Shown here: positions 16,855 through 26,363 of the stretch, piece after piece | Numbering within the stretch: the stretch's first letter is position 1 | Layout: each line of letters begins with the position of its first letter | Assembly (NCBI GenBank): GCA_000632805.1 | Contig: CP007444.1 | Location: forward strand, 3,708,772-3,772,771 | Reading direction: 5' to 3' | DNA length: 64,000 nucleotides | Source: Dyella jiangningensis | GTDB taxonomy: Bacteria > Pseudomonadota > Gammaproteobacteria > Xanthomonadales > Rhodanobacteraceae | Notes under the pieces: generated by a model | Seen by the model: the letters and a program-made list of their open reading frames with translations, nothing else | Databases searched by the model: none | What the model was told of the DNA's origin: nothing | Position numbers and translations under genes: made by a program

Positions 16855-17622
16855 ATGAATGCCATAGCTACCGATGTCGATCGGGTACGGGCCGAGAGCC
16901 GATATTTTTATGTGTGGATGGCGGGCGCGTTCATCCTGGTCGCCTTTGGCGGTTTTGTGCCGACGTACTGGGCACCGGTGGTGGTCGGCAGGTTTCACGC
17001 GCCGCCGATCATCCACATTCATGGCGCGCTGATGTTTACCTGGACCTGCTTCTATTTCATCCAGACGGCCTTGGTTGCCACGGGACGAACGATCGACCAT
17101 CGCACCTGGGGATTGGCCGGCATCGCACTATTCAGCGTCATTGCTTGCGTCATCCTCGTCGGCGAGATGGCGGTGATCAAGCGCGATGAGGCCCTGGGCA
17201 TGGGTGACGCAGCGCGCCGCTTTGCTGCAGTTACATTGTGTGCGTGGCCGTGGCTGATCGGGGTATTTGCCTTGGCTATAGCCAACATCCGACGCCCCCA
17301 AGTGCACAAGCGTCTGATGACGTTGCTGATGATCGGCATGATGACGCCGGCCATCGCGCGCGTATTCTTGACGTTTCTCGCACCGGCCGGCGCTGCGAGC
17401 GCCGGGCCGCCGCCGCCCTTTGTGTCGCTGCCGCCTGCACTGGTCGCGGATCTTTTCATCGTCGTCGCCATGGTGCATGACTGGCGCACCCGTGGTCGAC
17501 CGCATCCAGTCTATGTCTATGGTGGTGCGGTATTACTTGCTCAGCAAATGCTCACGGTTCCGTTTGCTGCAACCCCGACCTGGATGGGTATCGCCAAGGC
17601 ATTCGAAAGCCTCGCCGGTTAG
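16855..17622 (+). CDS. hypothetical multi-pass membrane protein
   Basis: A 255-residue integral membrane protein with about seven hydrophobic segments. A conserved-looking PPIIHIHGALMFTW lies in the second segment, RTIDHRTWGLAG follows, and QVHKRLMTLLMIGMMTPAIAR lies in the middle; the paired His residues recall heme- or copper-binding membrane proteins, but this is inference. Similar proteins are common in proteobacteria without assigned function. It stands alone. Confidence 0.72.
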   Translation: MNAIATDVDRVRAESRYFYVWMAGAFILVAFGGFVPTYWAPVVVGRFHAPPIIHIHGALMFTWTCFYFIQTALVATGRTIDHRTWGLAGIALFSVIACVILVGEMAVIKRDEALGMGDAARRFAAVTLCAWPWLIGVFALAIANIRRPQVHKRLMTLLMIGMMTPAIARVFLTFLAPAGAASAGPPPPFVSLPPALVADLFIVVAMVHDWRTRGRPHPVYVYGGAVLLAQQMLTVPFAATPTWMGIAKAFESLAG

Positions 17623-17817
17623 TTCGTGTTGAACGTGCTAAGGGATTCGCGATGCAAAAATGCGGATCAAAGACATATACGAGCCTGAAAATGTCCCTGC
17701 CCTCCTTTTCATCGACGCTGGTGATCTTCGGCATCGCGGGCGACTGAGTTGCAGCTATTGGGACGCGGCTTCGGGTGTTCTGGCGGAAGCAGGGTTAGTT
17801 GGGCTTACAATCACCCG

Positions 17818-18129
17818 ATGGACTATCAGCTTGTCATCAAGTTCTGGCGGAAGTCGCTGGCCGACGAAACTTTCCTCGACGTGATTGAGGGAAAGTTGAA
17901 AGAGGCCTTGGGCGATGCGGTCGAACTGGAGGGCTACGATGTCAGTCCCAAAGAGATCAATCTTTTCATGCTCGTGTCGGACCCGAGGCAATGCTTTCGA
18001 CGAGCAAAGGACGTGCTGGAAGAAATGGGCGTCCTGAATGGCGTTTCAGCTGCGTCCCGCGTGGCTGGTGGTAGCCAATTCACGTCGATTTGGCCTCCGC
18101 GCGCCACTCGCAAATTCAAGCTGCCGTAG
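17818..18129 (+). CDS. hypothetical protein
   Basis: A 103-residue soluble protein beginning MDYQLVIKFWRKSLADE and ending in FTSIWPPRATRKFKLP. The alternating strand-helix pattern (ELEGYDVSPKEINLFMLVSDP, then an amphipathic helix AKDVLEEMGVL) suggests a compact alpha/beta domain. I recognise the type as a recurring stand-alone protein but know no function. The start is the ATG that gives this conserved N-terminus. Confidence 0.66.
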   Translation: MDYQLVIKFWRKSLADETFLDVIEGKLKEALGDAVELEGYDVSPKEINLFMLVSDPRQCFRRAKDVLEEMGVLNGVSAASRVAGGSQFTSIWPPRATRKFKLP

Positions 18130-18257
18130 TCATAACGACGGCCCCATTCGCCAAAATCCATCCCGCGAGCAAGTCCCTTGGAGCAAATTAGGTGGCAGCT
18201 GCTTTAGCGGCTGCGTGGGTGGCTTGGGAAAGTAGTCTGGTCAAGGGTGACATGGGC

Positions 18258-18288
18258 GGTGTCCGCATCCGATCCGGGGCGGACCTTT
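18258..18288 (+). repeat. palindromic spacer repeat, copy 10
   Basis: TGTCCGCATCCGATCCGGGGCGGACC, arms partly diverged. It lies downstream of the hypothetical gene ending at 18129. Confidence 0.65.
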
Positions 18289-18321
18289 GGCAGAACCGAG
18301 TTAGGCTCACTTGTTTGGGCA

Positions 18322-19311
18322 TCAACCCAGCGAAACACCCGTTAGCTCTTCGCTCAACGACCAAAGCTTGCGCGCAGCAGCGGGATCGGTGGCCCAGCGG
18401 CGGACGCCGGACGAGAGTGAGCCCGAGCCAGCGACAGTGGCCTCGTCGTCGGGCATCAGGGCTGCAATGTCGCAGTCTTCGCAATAAACGCCACCTATGT
18501 CGTTCAGCAGAGGGCTAGTTGCCGCCCAGACCGAGGTAGCTGCGCCTTGCTCGGTGTTTTTCATGCCACGGCTGAGGTCGGCAACAGGGCGCCCCTGATC
18601 ATCCACGCCGCCCATCCGCTGCAGTTCCTCTCGGCTCATGTGTCGAGCCAGGTCGGTGATGATGCGGCCCGGGTGGACGGAATACGCGTGTATGCCATGC
18701 GGCGCGCCCAATTCGTCCAGCGCCAGCGCGAAGAGCGCATTGGCCGTCTTGGACTGGCCGTAAGCCACCCAGCGATCGTACTCACGGCGCTCGAAGTTCC
18801 AATCGTCGAAGTCAACTTGCGCATAGCGATGGCCCAGCGAAGACAGCGAGACAACACGGGCACCGTGGGCGCGTTTGAGTGCGACCCAGAGACGGGCCGT
18901 AAGCTGGAAGTGGCCAAGGTGATTGGTCGCAAACTGCATCTCATAACCGCGGGCGTCGCGCGTGAGCGGGCAGGCCATGATGCCTGCGCTGTTGATCAGC
19001 AGATGGAGAGGGTCGCCCGAGGTAAGGAAGGTGGATGCGAACCCGTCGATAGACGCCGGGTCAGCGAGATCCATGGCGACGAGGTCGACTTTCAAACCGT
19101 CCAGGTTGGCCTTGGCTTTCGTCATGTCACGTGCGGGGACAATGACTCGTGCTCCGGCACCGAGCAGCGCGCGGGTAGTTTCCACTCCAATGCCGGAATA
19201 ACCGCCTGTCACGATGGCAGTCTTGCCGGACAAATCGATGCCGGCCACGACGTCATGGGCCGTTGAGGCGGCGCCGAAGCCGGAGTGAAGCGGGGACTGA
19301 GCATGAGACAT
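18322..19311 (-). CDS. short-chain dehydrogenase/reductase
   Basis: A 329-residue SDR oxidoreductase. The nucleotide motif TGGYSGIG is near residue 36, the structural motif NSAG (INSAGIM) near 107, and the catalytic Ser, Tyr and Lys are in SLSSLG and YGQSKTANALF. The long form with a C-terminal extension resembles retinol/WW-domain-type reductases found beside AraC regulators. It is divergent from an AraC-type gene only about 80 bases away, so that regulator probably controls it. Substrate is unknown. Confidence 0.92.
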   Translation of the reverse strand: MSHAQSPLHSGFGAASTAHDVVAGIDLSGKTAIVTGGYSGIGVETTRALLGAGARVIVPARDMTKAKANLDGLKVDLVAMDLADPASIDGFASTFLTSGDPLHLLINSAGIMACPLTRDARGYEMQFATNHLGHFQLTARLWVALKRAHGARVVSLSSLGHRYAQVDFDDWNFERREYDRWVAYGQSKTANALFALALDELGAPHGIHAYSVHPGRIITDLARHMSREELQRMGGVDDQGRPVADLSRGMKNTEQGAATSVWAATSPLLNDIGGVYCEDCDIAALMPDDEATVAGSGSLSSGVRRWATDPAAARKLWSLSEELTGVSLG

Positions 19312-19406
19312 TGGGGGCATTCCTGAGGTGGGTCCGGCGATCTTAGGCAGTCAGGCCTGGACGATGAATGCTTGAAAGTGCATATGACATGCGCAATCGT
19401 TCAAGA

Positions 19407-20384
19407 ATGATCGACGATCCCCTTTCCGACGTGCTGCGACTGGCCGAAGTGCATTCGGTCGTGGCTGGCGGCTTTTACGCCTCGGGTGCGTGGGGCATCC
19501 ATTTTCCTCCGCCCGACAAGGTCAAGTTCTTCGGTGTGGCGCGGGGGCAGGGATGGATACGCTTCGACGGCGATTCAACGCCGATGCGCTTTGGCACGGG
19601 TGACGTCATTCTTCTCGCTGCGCCGCGCGGATTCACATTGGCAAGCGAGCCCGACATGCCAGGGATAGAGGCGCGCGCGATATTCGCCGACCGCACGGAT
19701 GCGTTTGTTGCCGTGGGCTCTGCATCCAGCACAGAGCACGAAGTGATGCAGGTCGGTGGTCACTTCAGCCCGGCCACGGCCTATAGCCCGTTGCTCATGG
19801 ATGTACTGCCGCCTTTCATCCACGTGCCAGGGTCGTTGCCCGAGGCACGCGCCCTGCAGTGGATCCTCCAGCATCTCGTGCAAGAGCGCGAGGGCTTGCC
19901 GGGGGCCGCCCTGGCTACATCGCAATTGGGACTGCTGCTGTTCGTGCAGGTATTGCGCGCGCATCTGACCAGCGGTGCAGCGTTGAAGGCCAGCTGGTTG
20001 CGGGCCGCCACCGACGTCCGCGTGGCGCCTGTACTTCGCCTGATGCACAGCGACCCAGCACATAGCTGGCGACTTGATGAGCTGGCCCGAGCCGCCGCCA
20101 TGTCGCGCACGGGATTTGCCACACACTTCAAGGCGGTAGCAGGGGAGTCTCCACTGGCGTATCTGGCAAGATGGCGCATGCACCTTGCCGAGCGCGCGTT
20201 GCGCCGTGGCGAGGCCTCGGTTGGCGACCTCGCCCGCACTCTGGGATACGCATCCGAGAGCGCCTTCAGTCATGCATTCAAGCGCATCGTCGGGCAATCA
20301 CCGAAGCACTACGAAACGAACCATCGGAAAACAGTGCCACCGGAAGACAGGCTTTTGTCTACTGGCGTAGGCCATCAAGGTTAA
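19407..20384 (+). CDS. AraC family transcriptional regulator
   Basis: A 325-residue regulator: N-terminal cupin-type sensor (DPLSDVLRLAEVHSVVAGGF ... FGTGDVILLAAPRGF) and a C-terminal AraC double helix-turn-helix (WRLDELARAAAMSRTGFATHF, then VGDLARTLGYASESAFSHAFK and GQSPKHY). The start at 19407 matches the usual DPLSDVL N-terminus; 19368 and 19389 are alternatives. It is divergent from an SDR gene, the typical arrangement for a regulator of an inducible oxidoreductase. Confidence 0.92.
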   Translation: MIDDPLSDVLRLAEVHSVVAGGFYASGAWGIHFPPPDKVKFFGVARGQGWIRFDGDSTPMRFGTGDVILLAAPRGFTLASEPDMPGIEARAIFADRTDAFVAVGSASSTEHEVMQVGGHFSPATAYSPLLMDVLPPFIHVPGSLPEARALQWILQHLVQEREGLPGAALATSQLGLLLFVQVLRAHLTSGAALKASWLRAATDVRVAPVLRLMHSDPAHSWRLDELARAAAMSRTGFATHFKAVAGESPLAYLARWRMHLAERALRRGEASVGDLARTLGYASESAFSHAFKRIVGQSPKHYETNHRKTVPPEDRLLSTGVGHQG

Positions 20385-20403
20385 AGCATCCTGATGCGTG
20401 GCA

Positions 20404-20430
20404 AGGTCCACTTCCGACCCGAAGCGAGCC
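20404..20430 (+). repeat. palindromic spacer repeat, copy 11
   Basis: GGTCCACTTCCGACCCGAAGCGAGCC, with one changed base in each arm. It begins about 20 bases after the AraC stop. Confidence 0.68.
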
Positions 20431-20493
20431 TCCCCAGGGTGTCATGCATACTGTCGCCCGCATGCAAGCGTGAAAAAGGACCCGCGGCCTCTA

Positions 20494-20841
20494 ATGGACA
20501 TAGATATGGATAACGAAGCTCCAGCTTTTTGCGCCATCTATCGTTGGCGCCTCCATCCAGGATCCGAAGAATCCTTTGTTCGAGCCTGGTCCAGGGTGAC
20601 GGCGTTGCTAGTGGTCGAGCGGGGATCGCTTGGTTCGCGCTTGCATCGTGGCCCTGACGACATTTGGTACAGCTATACGCAATGGCCTTCCGCGGCGGCA
20701 AAGGCCGAAGGCCTTGCTCGTCCGTCTGTCGATCCGGACGCCTGGCAACAACTGCGAGCGGCCATCGCAGAGAGCTTGCCCGAAATAATCCTTGAGCCCG
20801 TATCTGACTTCCTCGCACCGCTTCCGAGGAAGGTTGGATAA
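20494..20841 (+). CDS. antibiotic biosynthesis monooxygenase (ABM)-like domain protein
   Basis: A 115-residue protein with a single dimeric alpha/beta-barrel layout. It has FCAIYRWRLHPGSEESFVRAW as strand plus helix, then LGSRLHRGPDDIWYSYTQWPS and a C-terminal segment. ABM-like small proteins act as heme-degrading or quinone-modifying monooxygenases, but many have no known reaction. ATGs at 20494 and 20506 are both possible; the first is kept. It stands alone downstream of a palindromic repeat. Confidence 0.72.
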   Translation: MDIDMDNEAPAFCAIYRWRLHPGSEESFVRAWSRVTALLVVERGSLGSRLHRGPDDIWYSYTQWPSAAAKAEGLARPSVDPDAWQQLRAAIAESLPEIILEPVSDFLAPLPRKVG

Positions 20842-20984
20842 GGCCCTACCTTCCATCGCAGGCATTTCACAGATGCGCTCAGGCAAAGGATGGCGTACGA
20901 GGACATCGAATTCGCGCTGGACAGTCGCCTCGTTTCCATCGTTATGCAGTGTTGGCTTGGAATCTCGATCCAGAGGGAATTTGC

Positions 20985-22091
20985 ATGCGTGGCTCACTTG
21001 GAAGTTGGCTTCTTGGCGTGCTGCTGGTCAGCAGTGCCAGTTATCCGTTCAGGACATTGATGGCATCCGGCGCGGCGCCCGAGGCAACTCCTCGAACATC
21101 AGCCGGAGCGCTGGACGGCGTCCCGTACCGAATCGATATTCCCGCGAACTGGAATGGCGACTTGGTCGTGCTCATGCATGGCTACGAGCCCAAAGGTGTG
21201 CCGCGTCAGAATCCATGGCCTCAAACCGAAGAGGCTCCCGTGTTTCTTTCGCGTGGCTATGCTGTCGCAGCGAGTGCATTCGCCTCCCAGGGTTGGGCCG
21301 TGGGGGACGCGGTGGAGAACAGCGAGAAGCTTCGCGAGTTTTTCATCAAGGAGAACCGGAAGCCTCACCATGCGTACGTGGTTGGCTTCTCGCTGGGCGG
21401 ACTGGAGGCGCTGGCAACCATGGAGCGCTATGGCCATGAGTACAGCGGCGCCCTGTCCATGTGCGGGGTCAATGTATCTGCGCCAGACATTGTTGCGCGT
21501 GGCGTCCTGACGCCCCTGGTCGCCTTTGACGTGTATTTTCCCGGTGTACTTCCGGATCTGACGGATCCAGCCTCCCCGGCCGTGGTCGATCAAGGACGAA
21601 TCGAGGAGGCGCTGAAAACCAATCCCGAGGGAGCCGCTCGGCTCCAGGATCGATTACAGGAAACGAGTGCAACGTTGCCTGGTTCATTGATGCTCGATTA
21701 CATGGTCTTGCACGAAATTGTGCAGCGTGCGGGCGGCATGCCTGTCGACACCACGAAGACCAACTACCCCGAGTTTGCAGACGATGGCCATTTCAATAAG
21801 AAGGTGCATCGATACAAAGGGACGCCGTCGGCCATGGCGTACCTCGCGAGCAATGCAACGTTGACCGGGAAAATCACCGCACCTGTCGTGCTACAGAGAA
21901 ATGCGTTTGATCCGACCATTCCGTCGCGCTTCGATACGGTTTATCCCGGGCTTGCAAAGGCTGCCGGCACTGCGTCAAAGGTGACCGTCTTACCTCCTGT
22001 TGGTGAAGGGCATTGTGCCTTTACGCATGAAGAAATTGGCAACGCTTTCGATGTCCTGGTGAAGGGTGCCGGTCAGGCCGGGGCCCATTAA
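20985..22091 (+). CDS. exported alpha/beta hydrolase
   Basis: A 368-residue secreted alpha/beta hydrolase. Residues 1 to about 33 form a signal peptide (LGSWLLGVLLVSSASYP core). The oxyanion segment is VLMHGYEP, the nucleophile elbow is GFSLGG near residue 133, and the likely catalytic His is in EGHCAFTH close to the C-terminus. It belongs to the esterase/lipase superfamily; the substrate is not evident. GAGGG precedes the ATG at 20985 at good spacing. It is not in an operon. Confidence 0.85.
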   Translation: MRGSLGSWLLGVLLVSSASYPFRTLMASGAAPEATPRTSAGALDGVPYRIDIPANWNGDLVVLMHGYEPKGVPRQNPWPQTEEAPVFLSRGYAVAASAFASQGWAVGDAVENSEKLREFFIKENRKPHHAYVVGFSLGGLEALATMERYGHEYSGALSMCGVNVSAPDIVARGVLTPLVAFDVYFPGVLPDLTDPASPAVVDQGRIEEALKTNPEGAARLQDRLQETSATLPGSLMLDYMVLHEIVQRAGGMPVDTTKTNYPEFADDGHFNKKVHRYKGTPSAMAYLASNATLTGKITAPVVLQRNAFDPTIPSRFDTVYPGLAKAAGTASKVTVLPPVGEGHCAFTHEEIGNAFDVLVKGAGQAGAH

Positions 22092-22399
22092 GCGCAGGCA
22101 TGGCCGTACTGACAGTGCTTTGAGACATGCATGCGCTCATGTCCGTATATGGACTCCTCCCCATTGCAAGCCTCCCGTGCTCTGGCGTCCGTGTCGACTG
22201 CACACGTATATCCGGCCTCTAACTACGGCACCGCTGTGCGGTGCTGGGCCATGATGGGCTAGTCGCGCACCGGCTCCCAATCGCTTCCTCGTGCTCTGAG
22301 CACGCAGACATTTCAGGGTTCTGCCGGCGCCGGTTCGACCGGTTCGCCATCGTGCGGTGGGCTTAGCAATCGTGGTTGAAAGACATTTGGACGTCTCTT
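22092..22399. other. intergenic region between hydrolase gene and IS110 remnant
   Basis: No gene is supported in about 300 bases. The far end of the IS110 element should lie here, but I could not fix its boundary. Confidence 0.35.
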
Positions 22400-23433
22400 T
22401 CAGGCGGCCGCGAGGGCCGGTTGGTACTCGCATTGATGGTGAAGCAGTGCCCACGCCAAGCGGGCGGTCTTGTTAGCCAACGCCACCGAGGCGACATTGG
22501 GATGAGCTCGTTTAGCAAGTCGAAACGACCCACTGACTAAGTCGATCGTCTTTTTGCAGGCGCTGTTCTCAACGCTGAGCGAGCGCCATGCACGAGAAGG
22601 CTGCGCACATACGCATCGCCACGCTTGCTGATGCCCAGCAAACGATCCTTGCCGCCCGAGCTGTGCTGTCGGGGCGTGAGCCCGAGTGATGCGGCCATCT
22701 GGCGTCCGCTGGCAAATTGCTTGGCATCGCCCACCGCAGCGATCAGCGCCGTTGCAACCAGCGGGCCGACGCCACGCAGCTTCTGGAGACGACGCGCATC
22801 CGGATCGGCTTGTGCCAAGTCGGCGAGCGAATGATCCAGTTCGAGGATGCGGTCATCCACGCCACGAAGGTCGCGCCATAGACCATCGAGGAGTTGTCGA
22901 AAGCACGCACTCAACCCGTTGTCGGCGTCTTCCAACCAACAGGGCATCGCGCGGCGAAGCGACGACAGCTCTCTGGGCGCCACCAAGCCGTACTCAGCGA
23001 CCAAGCCACGGATCTGATTACCTTTGGCCGTCCGTTGTTCCATCAAGCTGGCACGCACGCGATGCAGCGCCTGGATATCCTGCTGCCGCGTCGACTTCAG
23101 GGTGACGAAACGCATGCCTGGGCGACTCATGGCTTCGCAGATCGCTTCCGCATCATTGGCGTCGTTCTTGTTGCTCTTCACGTACGGCTTCACGAACTGC
23201 GGCGCGATCAGCTTCACCCGATAGCCCATCGCCTGCAGTTGGCGTGCCCAATGATGGGCGCCACCGCAGGCCTCCATGCCGATCTCGCAGCCAGGTGCGG
23301 CCACCTCGCGTAACGCTTGTAGCCAGCGCTCGCGTGGCACTCGCCGTCGCCATACCGTCTGTTCGGAACGGTCGGTACCATGCAACTGGAAAACCTGTTT
23401 GGCGATGTCGACCCCAATGCGCGTAAGCTTCAT
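22400..23433 (-). pseudogene. IS110 family transposase, C-terminus frameshifted
   Basis: The frame from 23433 gives 298 residues: the DEDD domain (MKLTRIGVDIAKQVFQLHG, IGMEACGGAHHWAR, KNDANDAEAICEA) and the Tnp_IS116 domain with the catalytic-serine region RQHSSGGKDRLLGISKRGD. It then stops at 22537 with a sequence unlike the family. Beyond, in a different frame, the usual C-terminus reappears (HPNVASVALANKTARLAWALLHH) and ends at 22400. Two small indels are needed to join them, one at an A5 run near 22548. The element is probably decayed; the last 40-odd residues are out of frame. Confidence 0.88.
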
Positions 23434-23520
23434 GGTGGACTCCTCCTCGCTGTGGACTGGTTGTCTCGCAACTCCAGTCTGGCACTCTTAGATGCCGAGG
23501 GCGGGGAGGAGTCCATCCCA
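23434..23520 (-). ncRNA. structured leader upstream of IS110 transposase, possible bridge RNA
   Basis: Immediately upstream of the transposase start lie nested inverted repeats. An outer stem TGGACTCCTCCTCG (23436-23449) pairs with CGGGGAGGAGTCCA (23502-23515), 13 of 14. Inside it are a hairpin GACTGGTTG/CAAC-T-CCAGTC (23455-23479) and a second GGCA/TGCC hairpin (23481-23496). IS110-group elements encode their bridge RNA in this non-coding end, so this is a candidate; no expression evidence is available. Confidence 0.45.
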
Positions 23521-23639
23521 TTGCTTCCGATCCATAGCAGATCGATAGGTCGTGAGGTCAAGCCGGAGTAAGTGGCGGAGCTCCGCAAGCTCGGCCGGAG
23601 AAGCTCTCCTCTGAGCAGTCGCAGCGGTTTCTCAATAGC

Positions 23640-24191
23640 TCACTTGAGCCGGGTCAAGTCGGCCTTGAAGGCGGTCACCCATGTCCGTCCACCATCGCGG
23701 GAGTAAGAAATCTCAAAGCGATGGGAGTTTGGCTTGATGTCCGACCAGACACCACGCGCGAGGACCGTGCTGCCTTTGTAGACGGTGGTACCGAAAAACT
23801 CGCCGCGCCCGTCCTTGAAACTGCCGATGGTCGGAGACTCCATCTCCCCGGAATCACCGTCGATGTAGGTCTGGCTCCATTGCTTGGCCTTGGTGTTGTA
23901 GACAAAGAGCGTCGCCCCTTCCCAATGCCCATCGGGGCCATCGGCTTCAATCTCCTCAAGCCATGCGCGACCATTCCAGAGCGGGCGGGCCGTCTTCGTG
24001 CCATCCAGGGTCACGGTGTGGGTTCCGCCATCAAACGGATCCAGCACTTGCGTCGCGTGTGTATGCCAAGACCCTCGAGCGAAGTCGAAATCATGCGATC
24101 CGTCTCGGACTTCCCCGGCTTGTACATGCAAGGGTGAGCACGCGAGCACACCGGCCATTACGACGCCACGCAGCAATAGTTTCCACATCAT
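23640..24191 (-). CDS. exported DUF1579-like protein
   Basis: A 183-residue protein with a signal peptide (MWKLLLRGVVMAGVLACSPLHVQAGEV, cut probably after VQA). The mature part begins HDFDFARGSWHTHATQV and continues with LWNGRAWLEEIEADGPDGH and a C-terminal RFEISYSRDGGRTW, a lipocalin-like strand pattern of the DUF1579 type, whose function is unknown. Three consecutive ATGs follow GGAG; the middle one, with six-base spacing, is used. It lies downstream of the MocR-type gene on the same strand. Confidence 0.75.
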   Translation of the reverse strand: MMWKLLLRGVVMAGVLACSPLHVQAGEVRDGSHDFDFARGSWHTHATQVLDPFDGGTHTVTLDGTKTARPLWNGRAWLEEIEADGPDGHWEGATLFVYNTKAKQWSQTYIDGDSGEMESPTIGSFKDGRGEFFGTTVYKGSTVLARGVWSDIKPNSHRFEISYSRDGGRTWVTAFKADLTRLK

Positions 24192-24301
24192 CATGATCTC
24201 CGGTTGCCCAAGCCCTGGCAGGACTTTAGATAAAACGCGCCACCTGAGTTGAGCCAATCGGCGAAATTCGATGTGGGCCACTTCGACAGCCGGCTCGGTT
24301 T

Positions 24302-25804
24302 CTATAGCACCCGTCGCAAAGCCTTCAGCCCTTGTTCGATGGCTTTGAGGTCAACAGCTCCATAGCCAAATACAAAGCCATCCAATGTCGGCTCGCCGAA
24401 AAAATAGCGTTCCAACGAGTGCAGATGGACATTCATTTCGAGCAGCTTTGCACTGACTCTCTCCAGGCGTTCAGGTCGTCTGGATAACACGGCAACATGC
24501 ATGCCGTAGTGGGATTGCATGGGCAACAACTCCTCCGCGAAGTCCGATTGAAGGCTCTTCCAGATGAGGTCACGACGCTTGCGGTAGACATCACGGAGCT
24601 TTCGGACGTGCCGTGCCAGATAGCCCTCTGCGATGTATCGGGCTACCGCCATCTGCGTCAACGTCGGGCAATGCCAGTCAAGACAGTTCTTTGCCAATGT
24701 CAGCGCTGCCATGGCCCATGGCGGTGCGACGATGAAACCCAGCCGTAGCGCAGGGAGCATGCATTTGGAGAACGTGCCGACATAGAACACGTTGTCCGTT
24801 GTTGCGGTAGACCGCAGGGCCTGCAGCGGCGTTCCGTCATACCGGAACTCGCCATCGTAGTCGTCCTCGACGATCGCTGCTCCCTGCTTGCGGGCAAAGT
24901 CGAGCAGCGCCAACCGCCGTTGGGCGGACATGGATACGCCAAGTGGAAACTGGTGCGATGGACAGACGCAGATGACATGTACTGGCGTGGGCAGGGCGTC
25001 GACCGACATTCCTTCTGCGTCTACGGGTATGGGGACGAGTTTTGCGCCGGCGGCGAGAAACGACGCACGCATGGGTGGGTAACCCGGCTCCTCAATGGCT
25101 ACGATCGTTTCTCCAGGGGTAACCAGTACGCGAGCGAGGATGTCGAAAGCTTGCTGCGCTCCGGCAGTAACGAGCACGTCATCGGGATCGCAAACCACCG
25201 CGCGCGAAACGCCGATATGTGACGAGATGGCCTGCCTCAAGGGAAAGTGGCCCTGGTTACCCTGTGGGCTCCTGAATGCGGGCGGCTTCAGTTCCATCTG
25301 ACGGAGCTGTGCCGCACTGATTCGACGAAATGTTTCGAAGGTGAAAAGGCGCGGGTCGACCAGTGCGGGCCGAAAGTCGATGAATGTCGTCGCACCTTGC
25401 GTCTTCTTGGGCTGACTGTCCTTCCAGAATCTGAGCGACCGGTTGAGTTCAGGATCCTGCCAAAGCGCATTTAGGCGTGGGTCGGGCAAGTGCGACGCGG
25501 TGGAATGGCCGGGCGGGGTCCGGCTGCGCTTCGAAGCAACAAATGTCCCGGAACCTTGCCGCGATTGCACCAATCCTTCCGTTGCCAACCGCGCATACGC
25601 ACGGGCGACGGTGTTTCTCGATACCCCGAAGAAAGCGGCAGACTGACGCTCTACCGGTAGCCTGGATCCTGAGATCAGGCGACCATCAAGAATGGCCGCC
25701 CGCAATTGCTCATAGATGAGCACAGCTGACCACCGCCCTCCCTTGGTGAGGGGCGCGAGCGTGATCTCGAATGGACTGTCCAGGCGACTGTTATGGTGAG
25801 CCAT
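24302..25804 (-). CDS. MocR/PdxR-type regulator: GntR winged helix fused to aminotransferase
   Basis: A 500-residue fusion. Residues 10-85 form a GntR winged helix (YEQLRAAILDGRLISGSRLPVERQ split over the motif, then NTVARAYARLATEGLV). Residues 110-500 form a class I/II aminotransferase fold with the PLP lysine in GTFSKCMLPALRLGF and the Asp in IVEDDYDGEFRYDG. Such proteins use PLP or an amino compound as effector and regulate vitamin B6, GABA or transport genes. The target is not obvious; the downstream exported gene on the same strand and whatever lies upstream are candidates. Confidence 0.92.
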   Translation of the reverse strand: MAHHNSRLDSPFEITLAPLTKGGRWSAVLIYEQLRAAILDGRLISGSRLPVERQSAAFFGVSRNTVARAYARLATEGLVQSRQGSGTFVASKRSRTPPGHSTASHLPDPRLNALWQDPELNRSLRFWKDSQPKKTQGATTFIDFRPALVDPRLFTFETFRRISAAQLRQMELKPPAFRSPQGNQGHFPLRQAISSHIGVSRAVVCDPDDVLVTAGAQQAFDILARVLVTPGETIVAIEEPGYPPMRASFLAAGAKLVPIPVDAEGMSVDALPTPVHVICVCPSHQFPLGVSMSAQRRLALLDFARKQGAAIVEDDYDGEFRYDGTPLQALRSTATTDNVFYVGTFSKCMLPALRLGFIVAPPWAMAALTLAKNCLDWHCPTLTQMAVARYIAEGYLARHVRKLRDVYRKRRDLIWKSLQSDFAEELLPMQSHYGMHVAVLSRRPERLERVSAKLLEMNVHLHSLERYFFGEPTLDGFVFGYGAVDLKAIEQGLKALRRVL

Positions 25805-25950
25805 AACCCGTTTCCTCCGAGGCAATCGTAGGGACGGGATAGCCAGGTTCCGGCCCTTTCTTCTTCAGGCTTTCAACCATCAGCGCTCTATGCCTCAACC
25901 CATCGGCCTCGTTGTCGAGCATTCTGGCTGCCAGGGTTCCGATCGTCGAC

Positions 25951-25976
25951 TGTCCGCTTTCGAGTCGGAGCGGAAA
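25951..25976 (+). repeat. palindromic spacer repeat, copy 12
   Basis: TGTCCGCTTTCGAGTCGGAGCGGAAA, with loop and one arm diverged. Confidence 0.6.
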
Positions 25977-26310
25977 TGGTCAAATGGCCAGACACCTGGC
26001 TACTGAGAAAGGAAGCGATGACGCCGTCCTGGTCGTCCAACCAGGCCCTTGCTCGCGATAGAGAAGGGATGCAGCGATTCTCCACGCGTGTCTTTGCCAT
26101 GAAAGGCCGGGCCGAGCAAATCGAAACGAACGTGCTCGACGCGGTGGGCATTGCTCGTTTTACGTCAAGATGGCATTTCACAGAAACAACGCCTGATGGA
26201 GCGGCGATTGAGAAGGAATGGATTGCGACCAGCGCATTTCGCAAAGGGAGGGACGGTCCTTGGCGGATGGCCATTCATAACTCCCATGGTCGAGCGATCC
26301 TCACGAAAGT
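25976..26310 (+). pseudogene. SnoaL/NTF2-like domain fragment
   Basis: A stretch of about 100 residues reads as the C-terminal two thirds of a DUF4440/SnoaL-like domain: MQRFSTRVFAMKGRAEQIE, then ARFTSRWHFTETTPDG and GPWRMAIHNSHG. The N-terminal helices expected for the fold are missing and the frame begins inside a palindromic repeat copy and runs into another one downstream. It is best read as a remnant bracketed by repeats at 25951 and 26364 rather than a working gene. Confidence 0.5.
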
Positions 26311-26363
26311 CAGTGCATGGCGCGCTTCTGGATTTCCGCGACAGGCGCCAATCCTTGCACTCG

